Source: Maioricimonas rarisocia (GTDB lineage: Bacteria; Planctomycetota; Planctomycetia; Planctomycetales; Planctomycetaceae). Taken from it: 64,000 nucleotides of DNA. The position numbers were made by a program, and so were the translations under genes. Below, in pieces: positions 10,204 through 19,451 of this stretch (position 1 is its first letter; each line of letters begins with the position of its first letter). Location: NCBI RefSeq assembly GCF_007747795.1, contig NZ_CP036275.1, forward strand, positions 5,820,001-5,884,000, in the 5' to 3' direction. The notes beneath the pieces are model-generated. The model saw only the letters and a program-made list of their open reading frames with translations, searched no databases and was not told where the DNA came from.

Positions 10204-10766
10204 TTCGTCGGCATCCCTGCCTGTAGAAAATCGATTGTCAGCAAATCATCGTGGTGTCGACGTGGGCTGCATCGCATGAGGAAGTGAACCTGCCCCGGGA
10301 CCTCCCGCACAGGCGGAACGACGTCCGTATCGAGGCAGCATCCTCCTCTGAGGAAGAGCAGCTGGTCCATGCACTGCCCCCCCGGCCGATGCCAGCGATC
10401 GCGGGGTGATACCGCAATGAACAGTCGGGGTCAACACCGCTCTGAGTCGTCGGGCGTGCTCGATGGCCCTCCGAACACATTGACCGACAGATGCATCAGA
10501 TCGATCTTGCCAAGGAGCGGGAACCTTTGGTACCACCCCGCTCCAATCTGACCACAAGTGTCAAATCAGTCCATGTTTTGCGGCCCCATGCGGCCGCGTC
10601 CTCCCGCCAACGCCCTGGCCGGATCCCGGTCGTTCCGACGTCGACTCCCGACGCCGGGAGCCCCGTCATTCCGACGTTCAGGTACTCGAGCTGTCTTCAG
10701 CACATCCATGCGGTCTCCCCGGCGCCTGCCGCAGGGAGACACAAGATAGATCCGTAAGGCAAACAC
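10204..10766. other. 563-bp divergent intergenic region between wzc-like and wecA-like genes
   Basis: No convincing gene. This is the only space from which both arms of the polysaccharide locus can be transcribed. It holds a perfect 6-bp stem with tetraloop, CTCCCG-ACGC-CGGGAG, at 10645-10660, flanked by the near-direct repeats cgttccgacgt and cattccgacgt. No clear sigma-70 promoter could be picked out on either strand. Confidence 0.4.
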
Positions 10767-12374
10767 ATGCCTGTTCCACGTAGCACGGTGACGGAACTGT
10801 TCTCATCGGAACTGTGGCTGGTCGGCCCGGTCGCGGCCTTTCTGCTGGCAGCCGTGCTGACATTCGTCGTGCGCCATGTCGCGCCGCGCATCGGACTGGT
10901 CGATCACCCCGACGGTGGCCGCAAGGCGCATCGCCGGCCGACGCCGCTGATGGGCGGCGTGGCGGTTCTGGCCGCGTTCATCGTCGTCTCCGGACTGAGT
11001 CTGCTCACCGTCCCTGCTGGCGAGCTGTCGCAACAGGTCACCGCCTCGTGGGGCTGGCTGATTACGTCGGCCGTCATGTTCTGTGCCGTCGGCGTCGTCG
11101 ATGATCGCGTCGGACTTCGCCCCCGATACAAGTTCCTGCTGCAGATCCTCTCGAGCCTGCCCTTCGCAGTCTTCGGCCATCCCGTCTCGATGCTCAACGT
11201 TCTGGGGCACAGCGTCGAACTGGGAGTGCTCGCTGTCCCGTTCACGGTCTTCTGGCTCGTCGCGTGCTCCAACATCGTCAATCTGATTGACGGTCTGGAC
11301 GGCCTGGCGAGCATGGTCGGCAGCGTGTCCTGCATCACCATTGCCGTCCTTTCCACGATGCACGGCACCCCGTCCGTCGCCTACATGGCGGTGTTGTTCA
11401 GTGCGTGCATCATGGGATTCCTCGTGCACAACTGGCCGCCGGCAAAGATTTTTCTGGGTGACGCGGGCAGTATGACGATCGGCTATGCCGTCGGAGCATT
11501 TGCCATCGATGCGTCCGTCAAGACCGCAGCGGGATTTGCCCTGGCGATTCCCGTTGTGCTGCTGGCCGTCCCGATCTTCGACACCGCAATGGCGATCGTC
11601 CGCCGCAAACTGCAGGGCCGCGGCATCGGCGATGCGGACCGCGCCCACTTTCACCACCGGCTGCAGGATCGCGGACTGACCCGAACTCAGACACTGCTGG
11701 CGATGAGTGCCCTCTGCGTGACAATGGCGGGCGTCGCCGTCTTCTCGCAGGTGCTTCGCAGCGACGTCGTTGCCGTCGCGGCCTGCCTGGCAATCCTGGT
11801 GGCAGTCGTCGCCAGCCGCCTGTTCGGCCACCACGAAACGCATCTGGCGCTGCGGCATGTCGAAGCGTTCAGCGAAATGCTCGCCGACAGCTCGCGGCTC
11901 CTTCGGGACCGCATTCAGCTTGTTCGTGTCGATGCCGCCGAATCGCCTCAGGAACGCTCCTTCGGTCGTCGCTGGGATGAGATGTGCGAACACGTCCGGC
12001 AACTGGGCGGTCGCAACGTGGCCTTCGAACTGTACGATCCCTCAGGAGAACAGACCCTCAATTCCCGGGACTGGTCCGCCGACGAGCACCTGCAGGATGG
12101 GGTGACCTGGGAGATCGCACTGTCGATCCCGCGGGACGACGGCTCCGAAGCGAACATCCGGGCCGCCGGCACTTCGCCGGCCGCCGCCCCCGCCCGGCGC
12201 CTGGCCAGTCTGCTGATGTTCCTCGAGCATTTTGGACGCCGCTGGGGGATCGAGACGGCCGAACAGCCGGCCGCCTCGCCACTGCGAATTCCGCAGCCCC
12301 ACGTCGTCACCCCGGAGATGGCCGCCTCCCTGGCAACGGCCAGTTCAGACAGCGAAGTCCGCCGGGCGGCCTGA
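10767..12374 (+). CDS. Undecaprenyl-phosphate phosphoglycosyl transferase (WecA/TagO/MraY superfamily)
   Basis: A 535-residue membrane enzyme predicted to move HexNAc-1-phosphate from a UDP sugar to undecaprenyl phosphate, the first step of lipid-linked glycan assembly. Superfamily motifs appear in order: HRRPTPLMGG near residue 52, VVDDRVGL near 112, NLIDGLDG near 171, FLGDAGS near 230 and HFHHRL near 294. About ten membrane segments precede residue 360. A soluble tail of roughly 175 residues follows and is unlike the core family; its function is unknown. The ATG at 10767 has a weak AAGG upstream. It converges on the dehydrogenase at 12380 with only five bases between them. Confidence 0.88.
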   Translation: MPVPRSTVTELFSSELWLVGPVAAFLLAAVLTFVVRHVAPRIGLVDHPDGGRKAHRRPTPLMGGVAVLAAFIVVSGLSLLTVPAGELSQQVTASWGWLITSAVMFCAVGVVDDRVGLRPRYKFLLQILSSLPFAVFGHPVSMLNVLGHSVELGVLAVPFTVFWLVACSNIVNLIDGLDGLASMVGSVSCITIAVLSTMHGTPSVAYMAVLFSACIMGFLVHNWPPAKIFLGDAGSMTIGYAVGAFAIDASVKTAAGFALAIPVVLLAVPIFDTAMAIVRRKLQGRGIGDADRAHFHHRLQDRGLTRTQTLLAMSALCVTMAGVAVFSQVLRSDVVAVAACLAILVAVVASRLFGHHETHLALRHVEAFSEMLADSSRLLRDRIQLVRVDAAESPQERSFGRRWDEMCEHVRQLGGRNVAFELYDPSGEQTLNSRDWSADEHLQDGVTWEIALSIPRDDGSEANIRAAGTSPAAAPARRLASLLMFLEHFGRRWGIETAEQPAASPLRIPQPHVVTPEMAASLATASSDSEVRRAA

Positions 12375-12379
12375 CGCTC

Positions 12380-13699
12380 TTACGCTTTGCGGATCTTCTC
12401 ACGTCCTTCGGTCACCTTCGCGGTCGCGTTGCGGGTATCGAGAACCAGCGGGGCGTGCCGCACGATCGCTTCGTAGTCGAATGCCGTGTGATCCGTCGCG
12501 ATCAACGCGCAGTCGAGCGATTCGAGGAATTCCGGCGTCAGATCCGAGCTGCTCATTTCCGGCAGGTCGTGATGCCGCATCTTCGGAAGCGTCGCGACGT
12601 GAGGATCGCTGTAGGTGACCTCGGCTCCACGTTCGAGCAGCATTTCCATGAGCACGAACGACGGGCTTTCGCGGGGATCGTCGACGTCTTTCTTGTAGGC
12701 CATGCCGAGCAGACAGATGCGGCTGCCCCGAATCGGCTTGCCCGCTTCGTTGAGGAACTCGCTGAGGCGGCTGATCACATACTCGGGCATCCGGGAGTTC
12801 ACCTCGCCCGCCAGTTCGATGAACCGCGTCGTCAGTCCCTGGGTCCGCGCCAGCCACGTCAGGTAGAACGGATCGATCGGGATGCAGTGCCCTCCCAGCC
12901 CCGGGCCCGGGTAGAACGCCTGGAATCCAAACGGCTTGGTCTTCGCCGCGTTGATGACTTCCCAGACGTCGATGTCCATCCGGTCCAGCAGGACCTTCAG
13001 CTCATTGACCAGAGCAATGTTGACCGCGCGATACGTGTTTTCGAGGATCTTGCAGGCTTCGGCGATCTCGGCGCTGGACACCGGTACCACCTGCACCACG
13101 GCATTGCGGTACAGGGTGCAGGCGATTTCGCAGCTTGCCTCGTCAATTCCGCCAACCACTTTCGGAATTCCCGATGCCGAGTAGTCCGGATTGCCGGGAT
13201 CCTCCCGTTCGGGGCTGTACGCCAGAAAGAAGTCCTGACCGCACTTCAGCCCGCTCTTCTCGAGACAGGGAAGCAGCAGATCCCGCGTGGTCGTCGGATA
13301 GGTCGTACTTTCGAGGACGACCAGCTGGCCCGGCCGAAGTGCTGCCGCAATATGCTCGCCCGTCTTCTCGACATACGTGAGATCGGGATCGCGGCTGGGG
13401 GTCAGGGGCGTCGGGACGCAGATGAGAATCGCGTCCGCTTCGGCCAGTCGCGACATGTCGGTCGTCGCCTCGAACCGCCCTTCACTCCGCCACCCCTGCA
13501 CTTTCGACGAAGAGATGTGCTCGATGTAACTCTGGCCGGCATTGAGTTTCTCGACCTTGGCCGGATCGACGTCGAATCCGATCGCCGAGAAACCGCGGTT
13601 GAAAAATGCGTCGATCAAAGGCAGGCCGACGTAACCGAGTCCGATGACGCCGATGATCGCCGACCGGTCTTCGATCTTTCCGATAAGTTCTTCACGCAT
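12380..13699 (-). CDS. Nucleotide-sugar dehydrogenase, WbpA/TviB type
   Basis: A 439-residue UDP-sugar 6-dehydrogenase. The NAD-binding GLGYVG is at residues 20-25, catalytic Cys272 lies in GPGLGGHC followed by IPIDPFYL, and the UDP-binding domain has AYKKDVDDPRESPS. The IPIDPFYL variant is typical of UDP-GlcNAc/UDP-GalNAc 6-dehydrogenases (WbpA, TviB) and differs from the SVDPWF variant of the WecC-like paralogue at 2204. The locus therefore probably makes two different acidic HexNAc donors. It is transcribed alone, convergent with the WecA-type gene. Confidence 0.85.
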   Translation of the reverse strand: MREELIGKIEDRSAIIGVIGLGYVGLPLIDAFFNRGFSAIGFDVDPAKVEKLNAGQSYIEHISSSKVQGWRSEGRFEATTDMSRLAEADAILICVPTPLTPSRDPDLTYVEKTGEHIAAALRPGQLVVLESTTYPTTTRDLLLPCLEKSGLKCGQDFFLAYSPEREDPGNPDYSASGIPKVVGGIDEASCEIACTLYRNAVVQVVPVSSAEIAEACKILENTYRAVNIALVNELKVLLDRMDIDVWEVINAAKTKPFGFQAFYPGPGLGGHCIPIDPFYLTWLARTQGLTTRFIELAGEVNSRMPEYVISRLSEFLNEAGKPIRGSRICLLGMAYKKDVDDPRESPSFVLMEMLLERGAEVTYSDPHVATLPKMRHHDLPEMSSSDLTPEFLESLDCALIATDHTAFDYEAIVRHAPLVLDTRNATAKVTEGREKIRKA

Positions 13700-14024
13700 C
13701 TCTCAATCCGCCTTGCTTGTGGTAATCAGTCCGGCCAGCCGTCTGCGGAGCCCGCAGAACCGACCCTGAACCGGAAGCATCGGTCCACCCGTTGACTGGA
13801 CCGTCGGGTTTCGTTGGTCACACATCTGCATCACGTGCAACGTCGTAACAAGCCTCCGCCCGCATTGACGCAGCGCCGAGGTACGCCTGTCCAGAACACA
13901 CCTCGTGGTTCTCACGTCCTTCCGGAGTCTCCCCCGGCAGGATCGTCACAATAGCTACACATGGTGCGGCGAGATGCCCTCCGGCAACTCACCGCCTGCG
14001 CACAAACCCCAGATGGAACCGTCC
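13700..14024. other. 325-bp intergenic region with two perfect inverted repeats
   Basis: No coding signal. It contains TCTGCGG-AGC-CCGCAGA (13742-13758, 7-bp stem, 3-base loop) and CGGTCCA-N9-TGGACCG (13781-13803). Both lie upstream of the dehydrogenase start on the minus strand and downstream of the triple amidohydrolase gene. No T-tract follows either stem, so they are not obvious terminators. Confidence 0.45.
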
Positions 14025-17000
14025 CTATTCCGCCGAGTGAATCCGCTGACGATACCGTTTGTACAACCGCGTCTGCTTGCTCTCCGGATTGAACAGTCGC
14101 TCCCCGACGGTCACCACCCGAATCTGTGTCGAATGCTGCAACGGTGAGCCATCGGTGATGAGCAGGTCGGCACGCTTCCCGACCGTGATCGAACCGCACT
14201 CGTCCTCGATCCCCAGGACACGAGCCGCGTTCAGGGTCATCGACTTGAGCGCTTCGTCCTCCGGCAGCCCATAGGCAACCGCTCTTGCGGCTTCGAAAGC
14301 GACATTGCGACTGTTCGACGCGCTATCAGACCGGATGCAGAATGTGACGCCCGCCTCCTGCAATCGCCCCGGATTGGCGTACGGCGCATCCAGAGGATCC
14401 CACGCCGAGATCGGCGACCGCATCGTCGGCCCCACGATGACCGGCACGTCACGCTGCTTCAGCTCCGAAGCCAGCTTCCAGGCGTCAGTCCCGCCGGTGA
14501 TGACGATCTTCAGCTTCTGCTCCTCCGCGAACAGCAGTGCCTCGGCGATCGCCTTCCGGCTGTGCGCTTCCACAAACACCGGCCGTTCACCATCCAGGTA
14601 TGGTCCCATCGCTTCAAACTGCGGATCCACAATCAGTGCCTCCTTGCGCTCCGCGGCCGCAGCTCGGATCCGGTGATAGCGGCGCGCTTCGTCGAAGAAC
14701 TCCTCGAGTTCTTTCTGTCGCTTTTCGTCGGTCGACCACTTCAGCGCAAGTCCGACCGTGTAATCACGGACCATTTCCTCCGACGTCCAGCCGGCCGTCT
14801 GGAACAGCGAACACTGTCCCGAGATAAGTCCTCCGGTTGGCTGAATCAGCGCGGTCGTGATTCCACCGGCCCGGGCCACCGGGATCAGTTCCGAATCGAC
14901 ATTGATCGCAATGCCGGCCCGCAGATCCGGTTGGATGACGCCCAGCTCCTCGAAGTCGCGGGTTTCCCGCACACGGCCAATCTCGATCACCCCCAGCGTC
15001 GTGCCGGCATCGATCAGCCCGGGATAGACCTGAAAGCCGCGGGCATTGATCTTCGTCACATCGTCAGGAATCTCCACCTCTCCGGCCGGTCCGACAGCGG
15101 CAATTCTCCCGTCGCGGACGACAACGGTTCCACGCCGGATTGGAGCAGCATCGACCGGGTGAACCGTTGCCCCCACGATCGCATACCCGTTCGGCGCTTC
15201 GGACGGAATCTCCAGCACACGCTGCCGCTTCTTCGGGGGCGCGGGGCGCCATTGTGGCGGCACAGCGGAACGTTCGACTGCCTCGGCCGACATGGCCGTT
15301 GGCTGTCCCTTCCGTTCGTACCAGATCTCCCCTTCGATGATGGTCATCTCGCAACGGGAGAAGGCGTTGAACGGGTGAGCATTGAAGATCGCCAGATCAC
15401 CATCCTTGCCCACTTCGATCGAGCCGATCCGGTCCTCCAGGCCCAGTTCACGCGCCGGGTTGAGTGTCACAAGCTGCAGCGCGTCTTCCGGCGGCATGTT
15501 GCCGTACCGCAGTGACTTGGCCGCTTCGAGATTCATGTGCCGCATCAGCTCGGCGTTGTCGCTTTTAACGGCAATGTTGACGCCCGCTTCGTTAAGCAGG
15601 GCGGCGTTGTGCGGAATCGCGTCGTACGCTTCGACCTTGTATGCCCACCAGTCCGAGAACGTGCTGCAGCTCGCGCCATGGGCGGCGATTTCCGGAGCGA
15701 TCTTGTACCCCTCCAGCACGTGCTGCAGCGACCAGACTCGAATGCCAAGCTGCTCGGTTGTCCGCAGCAGCATCAGGATCTCGTCCGCCCGGTAGCAATG
15801 GCAGTGAATGAACATTTCGTCGCTGACGATTGCCGCCAGCGTTTCCAGACGCAGGTCGCGGCGGGGGGGAAGCAGAGCTTCCGACTCGTCGCCGGCAGCC
15901 TTCTTCCTGCGTTCGTACTCGGCCCACCGCCTGCGGTAGTCGATCGCTTCGAAGAAGGCCCGTTTGAGCGTCGCCTCGACTCCCATGCGCGTGTTCGGGT
16001 AGCGGTTCTCGCGGTACTTCACGTTCTCGCCAAGAGCGAACTTCACGCCACGGTGACGGTCCGGCACGAGGTGCTCGCGGGCGGTCAGACCATGCTTGAG
16101 CTTGATGACCGCATCCTGGCCGCCGATCACGTTGGCAGAGCCGTGCAGCAATCGAGCCGTCGTCAAACCGCCTGCAAGGGCACGATACTCGGACGCGGTG
16201 TCGGTCTCGATTACGTCTTCGACGCGAACCTCGCAGACGATCGACTGCGTCGCTTCGTTGACGCCGCCGGAGATCATGATGTGGCTGTGCGTGTCGATCA
16301 GCCCCGGAGTGATGTACCGGCCACTGGCGTCGATAACGCGGCAATCTTCCTCGACCTCGATGTCCTTCCCGATGGCGGCAATCCTGCCGTCCCGGATCAG
16401 GATCGACGTGTCACGCAACGTCTCGCCGGTGCCGGTGAGGACGGTTCCCCCACGCACCAGCAGTGTTCCGCCGGTCGGCTCGGGCCGCTGCAGACGGTCA
16501 GCAGGGAGCTCGGTCGGCAGTTCGTTCCGCTCGGACTCGTCATCCGACGATGAAGAATCATCTTCGGCATCGACTTCCATGCTGAGCTGCATGACATTCG
16601 AGTTCGCCTCGTCGGTGGCTTCGCGTTTCGCCGTCCACTTCGCGGCAGCTCCGAAGGCCGACTTGAGCGTGCCTGACAGCGTCCGGCTGTCGCTATCCGA
16701 TTCCAGCTTGCCGGTGAACTTCAGCCGGACGTCGCCGTCGCCGGCACCGATGGCCACTTCAAACTCGACGTCGGTCCCGCTGACCTTCCCGGCAACCACG
16801 CGACCACTGGCGACATCGCTGCGGAATTCACCGCGCAGCTCATGATCCGTCTGCGTCAGCTCGAGCGTGGCCGAGGTCGGCATGTCGTCCGTTTCAATGG
16901 ACATCTGCCACCGCCCGGCCAGTTCCGGTGCGTCATCGGAATCGGCCGGCGAGGTGTCGACCGGCTCGGCATCGTCGTTGTACTCGAAGATGCGTCCCTC

Positions 17001-18392
17001 GATGACGACGTACCGCAACTTGCTCCGCTTGTCTTCGAGCGGACCGGTGAGCACGACTGCATTGCCGAGCCGTCCCGGTTGCAGTGTTCCCGTGACGTCC
17101 TCCAGTCCAATCAACTCAGCCGCAGAACGTGTGAGTGCTGCGACCGCTGCATCGACCGGCAGACCGGCGTTGATTGTCTGCTGCACATTCGTGAGCAGAT
17201 CCTTCGGCTCATCGAGTCCGATCGTGCTGAACGCGATCGGGATTCCCGCCTCGTGCAGTCGCGCGGCGCAGGCCAGGCGATCGCGCCATCGCTCGAGCTG
17301 GTGCCGTTGATACCGCAACGGGGCCGGCACCTCGGCCTCGAGTTTGTCAGACTCCTTCGACTGCTTGATCTCCGGCTCTTTGGGAAAGTCGATCCGGAGA
17401 ATGACCGGCACGTTTGACTCTTTCAGCCGGTCCGCGCACTTCCACGCATCGCGGCCACCACAGATGGCCGGCTGCAGGTTCAACTCGGCCGCCACATCAA
17501 GAGCCCGCAGAATCTCGTCTCGGGAATCGGCATGAAACAGGCAACGAACCTGACTGTCACGCGCCTCGGCAAATGCCTGCAGTGCCGGATCGATTGGAGG
17601 ACGCGCGGTGCTCGAAGGATCGGCATTCCACGCCTCGCGGAGCCGCGCATGATGTTCGGCATCCAGAACAAACTGTCTGAGATGCGCGACGGCCCCCATC
17701 TCGGTGGAGGGATATGCCAGATTGACGTTGGTCCCGTTCCGGGGCGGTGGTTCGAGCGTGATGGACAGAAACCCGGCATCTGCCAGCAGCGCCTCGCGGC
17801 GGGGAGTTCCCGTCAACGCAAGCGGTGTGGACCGTCCGCCGACGACCGGAAGGTTCGGCACCACATTGGAAATCGCCAGTCCGGCCGATCGCCACCGTTC
17901 GATCGTCTTCTCATCTTTCAGCGCGTCCGCCGCAGTGAACTCGGGACGGAGGCCGCGGCGATTGTCGTGACGAAACTCGGCAAGCGTGTACTTGCGAAAG
18001 TCCGGCCTGGCCCCGGCTTCGGGGGCGGGGACCTTGTCGCTGTCCAGCAGGGCGTCGCCTGCGGCATCGGTAAAGCCCGGATAGACGATCAGTCCGGTGG
18101 CGTCGATACTGCGCGCATCGTCAGGCACGGCGACTTTCGGGCCAACCGCTTCGATGCGACCGTTCCGAATGATCAGCGTCGCTTTCTCCCACTCGAGGGG
18201 CTCCCCGTCCGATTGGACACCAGTGATGATGCGGCCCCCGGTGATGACAGTCGCCTCGTCCCACTTTCCCGTGGACGCGGGCGTTTCTGCCGGGCTGGAT
18301 CGCAGCGTCCCCAGGGCGAGAAGACATGTTGCGAGCGGGACGAGAGACATCCTGAAGAGGCGGAAGACATGAAACTCTTGCAAACCGGGCAT
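14025..18392 (-). CDS. Secreted triple-module amidohydrolase-family protein
   Basis: A 1455-residue protein with an N-terminal signal peptide (LVPLATCLLALGTLRSSPA) and three amidohydrolase-like modules: about residues 40-470, 645-1060 and 1105-1440. Each shows the beta-sandwich entry IRNGRIEAVG or VRDGRIAAIG/VG and the exit segment of form GS(I/L)xxGKxADL. Only the middle module keeps the metal-binding HxH (His702, His704 in DTHSHI) plus a later HCHCYRADE. The equivalent sites read TDAAGD in module 1 and IDAGTT in module 3. A lipocalin-like beta domain (about 490-600) joins modules 1 and 2. Predicted role is a periplasmic hydrolase of unknown substrate with two non-catalytic copies. The start at 18392 is uncertain; the Met at 18350 also precedes the signal peptide. 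Confidence 0.85.
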   Translation of the reverse strand: MPGLQEFHVFRLFRMSLVPLATCLLALGTLRSSPAETPASTGKWDEATVITGGRIITGVQSDGEPLEWEKATLIIRNGRIEAVGPKVAVPDDARSIDATGLIVYPGFTDAAGDALLDSDKVPAPEAGARPDFRKYTLAEFRHDNRRGLRPEFTAADALKDEKTIERWRSAGLAISNVVPNLPVVGGRSTPLALTGTPRREALLADAGFLSITLEPPPRNGTNVNLAYPSTEMGAVAHLRQFVLDAEHHARLREAWNADPSSTARPPIDPALQAFAEARDSQVRCLFHADSRDEILRALDVAAELNLQPAICGGRDAWKCADRLKESNVPVILRIDFPKEPEIKQSKESDKLEAEVPAPLRYQRHQLERWRDRLACAARLHEAGIPIAFSTIGLDEPKDLLTNVQQTINAGLPVDAAVAALTRSAAELIGLEDVTGTLQPGRLGNAVVLTGPLEDKRSKLRYVVIEGRIFEYNDDAEPVDTSPADSDDAPELAGRWQMSIETDDMPTSATLELTQTDHELRGEFRSDVASGRVVAGKVSGTDVEFEVAIGAGDGDVRLKFTGKLESDSDSRTLSGTLKSAFGAAAKWTAKREATDEANSNVMQLSMEVDAEDDSSSSDDESERNELPTELPADRLQRPEPTGGTLLVRGGTVLTGTGETLRDTSILIRDGRIAAIGKDIEVEEDCRVIDASGRYITPGLIDTHSHIMISGGVNEATQSIVCEVRVEDVIETDTASEYRALAGGLTTARLLHGSANVIGGQDAVIKLKHGLTAREHLVPDRHRGVKFALGENVKYRENRYPNTRMGVEATLKRAFFEAIDYRRRWAEYERRKKAAGDESEALLPPRRDLRLETLAAIVSDEMFIHCHCYRADEILMLLRTTEQLGIRVWSLQHVLEGYKIAPEIAAHGASCSTFSDWWAYKVEAYDAIPHNAALLNEAGVNIAVKSDNAELMRHMNLEAAKSLRYGNMPPEDALQLVTLNPARELGLEDRIGSIEVGKDGDLAIFNAHPFNAFSRCEMTIIEGEIWYERKGQPTAMSAEAVERSAVPPQWRPAPPKKRQRVLEIPSEAPNGYAIVGATVHPVDAAPIRRGTVVVRDGRIAAVGPAGEVEIPDDVTKINARGFQVYPGLIDAGTTLGVIEIGRVRETRDFEELGVIQPDLRAGIAINVDSELIPVARAGGITTALIQPTGGLISGQCSLFQTAGWTSEEMVRDYTVGLALKWSTDEKRQKELEEFFDEARRYHRIRAAAAERKEALIVDPQFEAMGPYLDGERPVFVEAHSRKAIAEALLFAEEQKLKIVITGGTDAWKLASELKQRDVPVIVGPTMRSPISAWDPLDAPYANPGRLQEAGVTFCIRSDSASNSRNVAFEAARAVAYGLPEDEALKSMTLNAARVLGIEDECGSITVGKRADLLITDGSPLQHSTQIRVVTVGERLFNPESKQTRLYKRYRQRIHSAE

Positions 18393-18549
18393 GAGTTGTT
18401 CACCATCGTGTCAACAAGTACAGGTCTGACGACGCTTTGGACAGGAGGAACCTGCCTGTCGGGTCGTGCATCAGGCTAGCAATGGGACAAACCGAAAACC
18501 AACCTTGACTGACATATGCAAGATTGCCGATATTGAGGGCGAGTGGGAA

Positions 18550-18577
18550 TTGACAGATTCCTGCCCAGAGGTATGAT
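18550..18577 (+). promoter_or_regulatory. Candidate sigma-70-type promoter
   Basis: TTGACA at 18550-18555, a 16-base spacer, then TATGAT at 18572-18577, a near-consensus match in a GC-rich background. It points towards rho, about 870 bases ahead, with no gene between. It would drive either a noncoding RNA or a long rho leader. A weaker candidate lies just upstream (TTGACT at 18505). Confidence 0.4.
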
Positions 18578-19168
18578 TCACACTGAGAGTCTTTTGGCAG
18601 TCACCGGATTGCTCGCCTGTCTGCAAGACATGCTCCTGAGCAGCAACCGGGACTCAACGCCTTCGGTAGTCAGCTGACAGACCGACGTTTTCTACGGGCT
18701 CGTTGCTTGCCGCTGTTGCGGAAGGTCACCCGCGGTTTTCGTGAGGCAACCTGCAGCGAATCCCAAAGTGCCGAGCAGACTCAAAGGCAGCGGCTTGTCC
18801 TCTGCGGCTGGCCGATCTCGAACTTGAGGCTGTGTCGGTTGGCGGCTGGAACCTGTTTCTGGCACGAATCGTACTATGCGCTCCTGACGCCAGGGGGCGT
18901 GCCACTAGCTGGCAAGACTGCGGCAACTGCACGTTGATGGTTCCGCCCGAGGCGGCCTGTTCTTTTCACATTCGCACAGTTGTGCGACCGCAACGCGAAA
19001 TCTCACTCGATGGCAGGGGCTCACTGGAGCCGGTCCTGTCTGTCGTTTAGTCACACGAGGTCGGAATGAACCTCAGCCATTGTCCCATCGGGACCCGGCA
19101 GTCATGCCGGTTGGCAGAGTCCGCCACCTTCACGTTGCGCGGGCACACGGAGCCAGGACCGGCCGGGT

Positions 19169-19188
19169 CGCCTGGACAGGCGGTTTTT
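19169..19188 (+). terminator. Possible intrinsic terminator inside the pre-rho region
   Basis: CGCCT-GGAC-AGGCG hairpin followed by GTTTTT. The stem is short (5 bp) but fully GC-paired except for one pair, and the T-run is unusual for this GC-rich region. With the promoter at 18550 it would define a transcript of about 600 bases. Confidence 0.3.
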
Positions 19189-19451
19189 ACCCCGCACCGG
19201 ACGACCTGAAGGTACTGACACAACCGGAGTCCCGGTTGACAGCATCAGGAACGACGCATTGAGGATCGAGCCTCAATCAAGGCATTCTGCTATCCGGACC
19301 AGCTGGCATTGGATGCCGGCACGGTGGTCTGGCCGCCCGTTGATCGGCAACGTCGCCGACCTGCCGGGCCCACGCTGGCGTGCGTCGCTGACGCTCCGCA
19401 TTTCTGCGTGACTTCACACTACGCGATCGAAAGTTTTTTCGGACCAGCTGT

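Larger units (their letters stand above)
18393..19451. other. Hairpin-dense gene-free kilobase upstream of rho (candidate structured RNA or long rho leader)
   Basis: No ORF here resembles a protein. Perfect short stem-loops are dense between 18887 and 19394: ACGCC/GGCGT (18887-18900), CCGCC/GGCGG (18943-18955), TCGCAC/GTGCGA (18972-18987), GTCCC/GGGAC (19082-19094), CCGGCA/TGCCGG (19095-19110), CGCCT/AGGCG (19169-19182), CAACCGG/CCGGTTG (19221-19238), ATTGAGG/CCTCAAT (19258-19277), GCTGGCAT/ATGCCGGC (19302-19320, one T-G pair), TCGGC/GCCGA (19344-19359) and GCGTC/GACGC (19382-19394). Most loops are 3-6 bases. This is more than I would expect by chance in this length. A transcribed structured RNA, a regulatory leader of rho, or a cluster of dispersed hairpin repeats are the alternatives. 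Confidence 0.45.

Noticed and set aside
18707-19050. Small open frames (76 and 72 codons) in the region upstream of rho
   Set aside because: No ribosome binding site, no recognisable domain, and the sequence is dominated by hairpins.
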